DNA of 8,135 bases from CAYWVK01 sp964461865 (lineage in GTDB: Bacteria > Patescibacteriota > Microgenomatia > Levybacterales > UBA12049), in NCBI GenBank assembly GCA_964461865.1, contig CAYWVK010000025.1, forward strand, positions 1 through 8,135, in the 5' to 3' direction. Positions 1 through 5,301 of this stretch are shown piece by piece. The notes under the pieces are model-generated. The model was given only the letters and a program-made list of their open reading frames with translations, was not told the origin of the DNA and ran no database searches. Every line of letters starts with the position of its first letter. The first letter of the stretch is position 1. The position numbers and the translations under genes were made by a program.

Positions 1-207
1 ACAGGAAGTCCTGAAGTTCAAATTGCGCTTTTAACAAGAAGAATTGAAAGACTAACAGATCATTTAAAAGATCATCAGCATGATAATCATTCAAGGCGAG
101 GACTTTTATCGATGATTGCAAAAAGAAGAAGATTAGTTAATTTCTTAGGAAAGGTAAGTAAAGAACGCTCCTTCGGAATTACGAAAAAAGTAGGACTTAA
201 AAATTAA
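1..207 (+). CDS. rpsO: 30S ribosomal protein S15, 3' part (5' end outside window)
   Basis: S15 is a primary 16S rRNA-binding protein that nucleates assembly of the 30S platform. The window enters the gene in frame at base 1, giving 68 residues that begin TGSPEVQIALLTRRI, a hallmark S15 segment starting near residue 22 of the usual 89. About 21 N-terminal residues are therefore missing, and 21 plus 68 gives exactly the normal family length. The conserved HSRRGLL motif in the rRNA-binding helical region is present, followed by KRRRLVNFLGK. The last 20 residues (ending GLKN) diverge from the common GLRR ending but keep the length. It stops with TAA, 6 nt before pnp, the common bacterial rpsO-pnp pairing, so the two are probably co-transcribed. 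The promoter and start codon lie upstream and cannot be seen. Confidence 0.96.
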   Translation, partial: TGSPEVQIALLTRRIERLTDHLKDHQHDNHSRRGLLSMIAKRRRLVNFLGKVSKERSFGITKKVGLKN

Positions 208-213
208 AAATAA

Positions 214-2481
214 ATGAAAAAAACCTCAGTAGAATTAGAATTAGCGGGAAAAACCTTAAGTTTTCAAATTGGAGAACTAGCCAAACAGGCAACTTCATCT
301 ATTTTAGCAAGACTTGGAGACACAATGGTTTTAGTAGCTGTAACTCAAGGTAGAGAAAGAGAAGATATTGATTATTTTCCTCTAACTGTTGAATATGTTG
401 AAAGACTTTACGCAGGAGGAAGAATAAAGGGAAGCAGATGGGTAAAAAGAGAAGGAAGACCATCTGATGACTCAATTCTGATTGGAAGATTAATTGATAG
501 ATCAATTAGGCCTCTTTTCCCAAAAGAATACAGAAAAGAAGTACAAATAGTTATTACGGTTTTATCAGTTGATGGAGAAAACGAACCGGATATTTTATCT
601 TTAATTACAGTAAGTGCTGCTTTGGCAATTTCTAAAATTCCATGGAATGGTCCTGTTTCGGCAGTTAGAGTAGGTTTTGTTAAAGAACAGGGAAATGGAA
701 ACGCAGAATATGTTGTAAATCCGGGAATGGCAGAATCTGAATTTTCAGAATTGGATTTAGTGGTTTCTCAAACAAAAGAAAAAACTTTAATGATTGAAGC
801 AGGTGGACTAGAAGCACCTGAAGCAGTTGTTTTAGAAAGTATTAAAAAAGCACACGAAGAGAACAAAAAACTAATTGATTTTATTGAAAAACTTGTTAAA
901 GAAGTAGGAGAAAAAAAGGAAACAGTTAAAGAGAACGCAAAGCTTTATGAACAAATTGCAATAATTGAAAAAAACTACAAAGAAGAGGTTTTAGCATTAA
1001 TTCCTCAAAGAGTAAGTAAAGAAGCAGGATATTCAGGTGTTGATGATTTAATAAATAGAATTTTTGATGATGAAAAGGTTAAAAACCCGGAAGAGGAAAT
1101 AGATAAAAAAACAATTTCTAAAGCATTAGAAGCAGTTTTATTCAAAAGCATCAGAGAGGATATTTTAAAGAAAAGCAAAAGACCAGATGGAAGAAAGATT
1201 GATCAGGTAAGGGAAATTTCAGGTAAAGTATCACTTTTGCCAAGAACTCATGGCTCAGCGATTTTTCAAAGGGGAGATACACAAGCTTTAACAGTCGTTA
1301 CGCTTGGTTCATCAAAGCTTGAACAACTAATTGAATCAGCGGAAGGAGAAGAGATTAAAAGATATATACATCATTATTCTATGCCTCCGTATTCAGTTGG
1401 TGAAACAGGAAGAATTGGAACTCCTTCAAGAAGAGAAATCGGACACGGAGCACTAGCGGAAAGAGCATTACTTGCTGTAATTCCAAAACAAAACGTTTTT
1501 CCATATACAATAAGAGTAGTTTCTGAAATTTTATCTTCTAACGGATCAACTTCAATGGCATCAACTTGCGGATCAACACTTGCTTTAATGGACGCAGGAG
1601 TACCGATTAAAAGCCCTGTTACAGGAATTGCCATGGGAATGGTAAGTAACGAAGAAGGTTACGTAATTTTAACCGATATTTTAGGACTTGAAGATTTTTC
1701 AGGAGATATGGATTTTAAAGTAGCCGGAACAAAAGACGGAGTAACAGCAATTCAATTAGATGTAAAAAATCAGGGATTAACCATAAAGCAAGTTGAAGAA
1801 ACGCTGGAAAAAGCAAAAATAGCCAGACTTTTTATATTGGAAAAAATTTTAACAGTTATGCCAAGTGCTAGAGAAGAAGTTTCGGAATTTGCACCAAAAA
1901 TTGAACTTGTTAAGATTCCGGTTGAAAAAATAGGAGAATTAATCGGACCGGGAGGAAAAACAATTAAAAATATTATTGTTCAAACAGGAGCAACAGTGGA
2001 CGTTAGTGATGACGGAACAGTTTCGGTTTCATCAAGTTCCGAAGAGATTGTTCAAAAAGCAGTTGATTGGATAAAGGGTTTAACAAGAGAAGTAATGGCT
2101 GGAGAAGTTTTTGACGGAGAAGTAAAAAGAATTTTGCCGTTTGGTGCCTTTGTTGAACTTCTTCCAGGTAAAGAAGGAATGGTTCATGTTTCAAAAATAT
2201 CAGGCGAATTTATAAAAGATCCAAGTGATGTTTTATCAATCGGACAAAAAGTTAAAGTAAAGGTAATTGAGATTGATGAACAAGGAAGAATTAATTTAAC
2301 AATGAAATTTGGCGAAAACCAAGAAGAAAAACGAAATGACACTACCCCAAGACCGGAGAAAAAATTACATCCTTTATCAATGCAGCTAAGAAGAGAAAGA
2401 TCGGTTGGTAGCGGTAATTGGAGAGATAAAAATAAAAGAGGATATCAGCCAAGAACCGGATTTAAAAAAGACCGTTATTAA
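214..2481 (+). CDS. pnp: Polyribonucleotide nucleotidyltransferase (PNPase)
   Basis: PNPase degrades RNA 3' to 5' by phosphorolysis, releasing nucleoside diphosphates, and works as a ring-shaped trimer in the cytoplasm. All domains are present in 755 residues (711 in E. coli): first RNase PH domain about 1-220, helical domain about 220-318, second RNase PH domain from RPDGR (323-327) to about 550, KH domain about 562-625 with loop GPGG (578-581), and S1 domain about 630-700. The catalytic site is intact: phosphate-binding S445-T446-S447 and acidic/basic residues D494, D500 and K502 in LEDFSGDMDFK match E. coli S437-S439, D486, D492 and K494. The RNA-gripping loop, FFRR in E. coli, reads RWVKR (75-79) and is one residue longer. 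A basic tail (about 701-755, roughly 16 Lys/Arg to 8 Asp/Glu) is added after S1 and may bind RNA. ATG 214 is the only sensible start; no Shine-Dalgarno precedes it, so translation may follow from rpsO. Confidence 0.98.
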   Translation: MKKTSVELELAGKTLSFQIGELAKQATSSILARLGDTMVLVAVTQGREREDIDYFPLTVEYVERLYAGGRIKGSRWVKREGRPSDDSILIGRLIDRSIRPLFPKEYRKEVQIVITVLSVDGENEPDILSLITVSAALAISKIPWNGPVSAVRVGFVKEQGNGNAEYVVNPGMAESEFSELDLVVSQTKEKTLMIEAGGLEAPEAVVLESIKKAHEENKKLIDFIEKLVKEVGEKKETVKENAKLYEQIAIIEKNYKEEVLALIPQRVSKEAGYSGVDDLINRIFDDEKVKNPEEEIDKKTISKALEAVLFKSIREDILKKSKRPDGRKIDQVREISGKVSLLPRTHGSAIFQRGDTQALTVVTLGSSKLEQLIESAEGEEIKRYIHHYSMPPYSVGETGRIGTPSRREIGHGALAERALLAVIPKQNVFPYTIRVVSEILSSNGSTSMASTCGSTLALMDAGVPIKSPVTGIAMGMVSNEEGYVILTDILGLEDFSGDMDFKVAGTKDGVTAIQLDVKNQGLTIKQVEETLEKAKIARLFILEKILTVMPSAREEVSEFAPKIELVKIPVEKIGELIGPGGKTIKNIIVQTGATVDVSDDGTVSVSSSSEEIVQKAVDWIKGLTREVMAGEVFDGEVKRILPFGAFVELLPGKEGMVHVSKISGEFIKDPSDVLSIGQKVKVKVIEIDEQGRINLTMKFGENQEEKRNDTTPRPEKKLHPLSMQLRRERSVGSGNWRDKNKRGYQPRTGFKKDRY

Positions 2482-2486
2482 ATTTG

Positions 2487-2522
2487 TTGCCACTTTTATT
2501 AAAAATTAACGTATAGTAGAAT
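2487..2522 (+). promoter_or_regulatory. Candidate leaderless promoter for the Lon-like/RNase J pair
   Basis: The 47-nt gap after pnp contains TAGAAT at 2517-2522 (5 of 6 to the TATAAT consensus), ending exactly 6 nt before ATG 2529, so transcription would begin at or near the start codon. No good -35 box sits 17 nt upstream of it. An alternative reading pairs TTGCCA (2487-2492, 5 of 6 to TTGACA) with TATAGT (2512-2517) over a long 19-nt spacer, giving a leader of only about 4-5 nt. Either way there is no room for, and no sign of, a Shine-Dalgarno sequence. No terminator hairpin is visible in the gap, so read-through from pnp is also possible. Confidence 0.45.
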
Positions 2523-2528
2523 TAAGAT

Positions 2529-3596
2529 ATGGACACTGCCTTGTCGTTTGATACACAAATTCAAAAACTTGAAGAAAAAATAAAAGCTTCTAATTTTCCT
2601 CCTGATTTACTTGAGAAAATAAATGGAATGTTAGCAATTCTTAAGGTTAGTTTAAGTAGTAGTTCGGCAACTTTTGTAAATTATGAGGGAGTTTCAAGGT
2701 ATATAGATTGGGTTTCATCTCTTCCTTTTAATAAAGAAACTCAAGATTTATTAGATTTAAATAAAGCAAAGCAAATTTTAGATAAAAATCATTACGGTTT
2801 AGATAGTGTAAAAAACAGAATTTTAGAATATTTAGCGGCAATTATGTTAAGTATGCAAAATGGTGAAAAAGATAAGGTAATCAGAGCTCCAATTCTTTGT
2901 TTAATCGGACTTGTAGGTACAGGTAAAACAACACTTGCCTATTCGATTGCAGAAAGTTTAGGTAGAAAGTTTGAGAGAATTCCCTTCGGAGGGATGGGAG
3001 ATGCAAGAGCACTAAGGGGTCAGTCAAGAGCTTTTGCCGATGCAGAGCCAGGTTTTATTGTAAAAAAATTAGTTAATTCACAAAGTAAAAATTCAGTAAT
3101 TCTTCTTGATGAATTAGATAGAGTTACGGAATCTGCAAGGGCAGATATTATGGGTGTTTTGGTTGAGTTATTAGATCATGAACAAAACAAAGCGTTTATA
3201 GATCATTATATTGATTATCCTTTTGATTTATCACATACGCTTTTTATTGCAACTGCTAATAATACAACTAATATCTCAACAGCAGTTTTAGATAGATTAG
3301 AAATTGTGCAAATGCCATCTTATACAGACGATGAAAAAATTGTTATTGCTAAAAGCTATTTGTTTCCAAAGATTAAGAAAAATTCAGGACTAATGGATAA
3401 TCAATTGGTAATTGATGATAATTTATGGCCAAACATTATAAGACCATTAGGGTTTGATTCGGGAATTAGAAGTTTAGAGCGAACAATCGAGGGAATTTGT
3501 CGAAAAGTAGCAAGATTAATAGTTGAGGGAAAAATTGCTAAAGAGTCGGTATATAGAATAACAGGAGAAAATTATAAGCAGTTTTTACCAAGTTAA
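2529..3596 (+). CDS. Standalone Lon-family AAA+ ATPase lacking the protease domain
   Basis: This 355-residue protein matches the middle of LonA: a short helical/coiled lead-in (about 1-115, with the Lon-like segments YIDWVSSLPF and LDKNHYGLDSVKNRILEYLA), the AAA+ core and the alpha-helical lid, ending shortly after the lid. Nucleotide-handling residues are complete: Walker A GLVGTGKT (127-134), Walker B VILLDELD (D194, E195), sensor 1 ATANN (N244), a candidate arginine finger R256 in LDRLE, and sensor 2 R314 in GIRSLER. It should therefore bind and hydrolyse ATP and probably form a hexamer. The Lon N-terminal substrate domain (about 240 residues) and C-terminal Ser-Lys protease domain (about 200) are absent. 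pnp ends 47 nt upstream and the next gene starts 2 nt downstream, so no room remains for them. Regions that line the Lon pore are altered: AFADAEPG replaces the usual TYIGALPG, and RADI replaces RGDP. I infer an unfoldase or remodelling factor of unknown substrate; its place between two ribonucleases hints at RNA metabolism. Confidence 0.88.
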   Translation: MDTALSFDTQIQKLEEKIKASNFPPDLLEKINGMLAILKVSLSSSSATFVNYEGVSRYIDWVSSLPFNKETQDLLDLNKAKQILDKNHYGLDSVKNRILEYLAAIMLSMQNGEKDKVIRAPILCLIGLVGTGKTTLAYSIAESLGRKFERIPFGGMGDARALRGQSRAFADAEPGFIVKKLVNSQSKNSVILLDELDRVTESARADIMGVLVELLDHEQNKAFIDHYIDYPFDLSHTLFIATANNTTNISTAVLDRLEIVQMPSYTDDEKIVIAKSYLFPKIKKNSGLMDNQLVIDDNLWPNIIRPLGFDSGIRSLERTIEGICRKVARLIVEGKIAKESVYRITGENYKQFLPS

Positions 3597-3598
3597 AT

Positions 3599-5257
3599 AT
3601 GGAAAATAATCAATTAAAATTTATACCATTGGGAGGAATTTCGGATGTTACTAAAAACATGTATCTGTATGAATACGGAAATGAAATTCTAATTATAGAT
3701 TGTGGCTTGGGTTTTGCAGATGAATCAATGCTTGGTGTTGATCTTTTACTTCCTGATATTTCTTATCTTTTAAAATCTAATAAAAAAATTGTCGGTATGA
3801 TAATTACTCATGGACATGAAGATCATTTAGGTGCCCTACCGTATATTTTGCCTCAACTTCCTTCATTTCCAATTTATGCTCCGCCACTGGCTGCTGCTTT
3901 TGCTAATCAAAAACTAAAAGAATTTAATGTTAACTCACGAGTCCAAGCAGTTAATTTTGACGGAGGAGAAATTAGTATCGGATCATTTAAAGCATCTTTT
4001 ATTAGGATGACTCATTCAGTTCCGGATACCTCAAATATTTTTATTAAAACACCTATTGGTAATTTTTACCATGGCAGTGATTATAAGTTTGATTTAACTC
4101 CTGTAGATGGAAAAAAAGCAGAGTTTGATAAAATTTTAGAGGCATCAAAACAAGGCGTATCATGTTTAATGTCGGATTGTTTAAGAGCAGAAAAAGACGG
4201 TTATACTCAATCAGAAATAACTCTTTTTGATAGTTTTGAAACGGAAATGCGAAAATGTCAGGGAAAGTTTTTGTTAACAACCTATTCTTCAAACATTTCA
4301 AGACTTAATCAGGCAATTCAGGTGGCTCAAAAATTAGGCAGAAAAGTATGTTTCGTAGGAAGGTCGCTACTTAAGGCAAAAGAAATTGCCTGTAATCTTA
4401 ATTACATGAAGCTTGATAAAAATATAGAAGTTCCCATTAATCAGCTAAAAAGATTTAAGGATAATCAATTAGTTTTATTTGTTGCCGGAAGTCAGGGTCA
4501 GGAAAACTCAGCGCTTTCAAGAATTGCTCACGGAGAATTTAGAGAAGTTAAATTAAATTCAGCAGATGTTGTAGTTTTTTCATCAGATCCGATTCCAGGT
4601 AATGAAGTTAGTGTTAATTCTTTAATTGACGCAATTTCTAAAAGAGGCACAAAAGTAGTTTACTCTGAGATTAGTGATGATTTTCATGTATCAGGCCATG
4701 GTGCATCAATGGAATTAATGTTAATGATGGCGTTATTAAAACCAAAAAGAGTATTGCCTATTGGTGGAACATATAAACAAATGGTAGCTTATAAAAATTT
4801 GGCTAAAAGACAAGGTTATCAGGATAACGAAATTTTACTTCCTGATGATGGGCAAGAAGTTATTTTTACCAAAGAAGCAACAAGTTTTGGTAAAAAAATT
4901 GAAACCAGAAGTGTTTATGTAGATCAAATTTCAGGGGAAGAGGTTGAACATTTTGTATTAAGAGACAGGCAAAGAATCGCTAAAGATGGAGTGGTAATAA
5001 TTTTGACAGAAATAGATTCAACAACAGGGGCAATTATTGATAATCCAACAATTATCATCAGAGGAATGGGTACAGAGGATAGCAGTTTTATTTCAGAAAA
5101 ACTAAACGAAGAGTTAAAGAAAAGCTTAGTTAAAACAGATGTAAAAATTACCGATTGGTTATATATTAGAAAAAAAATTGGTAATATTTCCGAAGGCTTT
5201 ATTTATAAAAATACTAAAAAAAACCCCCTTATTCTTCCTGTTGTAATTAAAGTATAG
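3599..5257 (+). CDS. rnj: RNase J-family ribonuclease (metallo-beta-lactamase/beta-CASP)
   Basis: RNase J enzymes cut RNA internally and chew from the 5' end, and act in mRNA decay and rRNA maturation. The 552-residue length is typical. The beta-lactamase fold carries HGHEDH (71-76), H139 in THSVPD and D161 in HGSDYKFD. The inserted beta-CASP domain (about 206-350) has TTYSSN (227-232), GRS (254-256) and AGSQGQ (296-301, usually TGSQGE), followed by FSSDPIPGNE. HVSGH (363-367) is kept. The C-terminal domain (about 450-552) retains LRDRQRIAKDG and ends PLILPVVIKV. The odd point is PIGGTY (387-392): the family consensus is PVHGEY, whose His is a metal ligand (H390 in B. subtilis J1), so G389 removes one ligand. 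Cleavage activity is thus likely but not certain. ATG 3599 lies 2 nt after the Lon-like stop with no Shine-Dalgarno, so the two are probably co-translated. The gene ends in TAG. Whether it behaves as J1 or J2 cannot be told. Confidence 0.93.
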   Translation: MENNQLKFIPLGGISDVTKNMYLYEYGNEILIIDCGLGFADESMLGVDLLLPDISYLLKSNKKIVGMIITHGHEDHLGALPYILPQLPSFPIYAPPLAAAFANQKLKEFNVNSRVQAVNFDGGEISIGSFKASFIRMTHSVPDTSNIFIKTPIGNFYHGSDYKFDLTPVDGKKAEFDKILEASKQGVSCLMSDCLRAEKDGYTQSEITLFDSFETEMRKCQGKFLLTTYSSNISRLNQAIQVAQKLGRKVCFVGRSLLKAKEIACNLNYMKLDKNIEVPINQLKRFKDNQLVLFVAGSQGQENSALSRIAHGEFREVKLNSADVVVFSSDPIPGNEVSVNSLIDAISKRGTKVVYSEISDDFHVSGHGASMELMLMMALLKPKRVLPIGGTYKQMVAYKNLAKRQGYQDNEILLPDDGQEVIFTKEATSFGKKIETRSVYVDQISGEEVEHFVLRDRQRIAKDGVVIILTEIDSTTGAIIDNPTIIIRGMGTEDSSFISEKLNEELKKSLVKTDVKITDWLYIRKKIGNISEGFIYKNTKKNPLILPVVIKV

Positions 5258-5266
5258 CTTATCAAC

Positions 5267-5295
5267 TTGTAGTATTTTTGAGTAGTGTATATAAT
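5267..5295 (+). promoter_or_regulatory. Candidate leaderless promoter for ftsK-rodZ
   Basis: A perfect TATAAT stands at 5290-5295, exactly 6 nt before ATG 5302, with TTGTAG (5267-5272, 3 of 6 to TTGACA) upstream at the ideal 17-nt spacing. Transcription would start at about the A of the ATG, giving a leaderless message. This supports ATG 5302 as the ftsK start over TTG 5278, which lies upstream of the -10 box and would not be on such a transcript. No terminator is visible between the rnj stop and this site. Confidence 0.6.
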
Positions 5296-5301
5296 TATTT
5301 C

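Noticed and set aside
1374..1634. Open antisense frame of 86 codons inside pnp, and similar antisense frames inside the other genes (for example 4053-4301 and 5691-6038)
   Set aside because: They lie opposite highly conserved coding sequence, resemble no known protein, and have the composition expected of the reverse complement of AT-rich codons.
2482..2528. Rho-independent terminator between pnp and the Lon-like gene
   Set aside because: No stable inverted repeat followed by a T run is present; the T-rich stretch near 2494-2500 has no stem before it. The same holds for 5258-5301 and 8070-8100.
3590..3601. Possible frameshift or premature stop hiding the Lon protease domain
   Set aside because: RNase J begins 2 nt after the stop and is canonical from its first residues, and no protease-like residues appear in other frames. 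The ATPase gene simply ends there.
3631..3647. GGGAGG followed by ATG early in the RNase J gene, resembling an internal start
   Set aside because: That ATG is out of frame and opens no meaningful protein. The purines simply encode the conserved Gly-Gly-Ile motif.
5216..5228. A-AAA-AAC slippery heptamer in the RNase J frame within an A8C5 run near the end of the gene
   Set aside because: The zero frame gives the conserved RNase J ending PLILPVVIKV. A -1 shift would only add about eight unlike residues before a stop, so programmed frameshifting has no evident product. The run is still a place where sequencing indels could occur.
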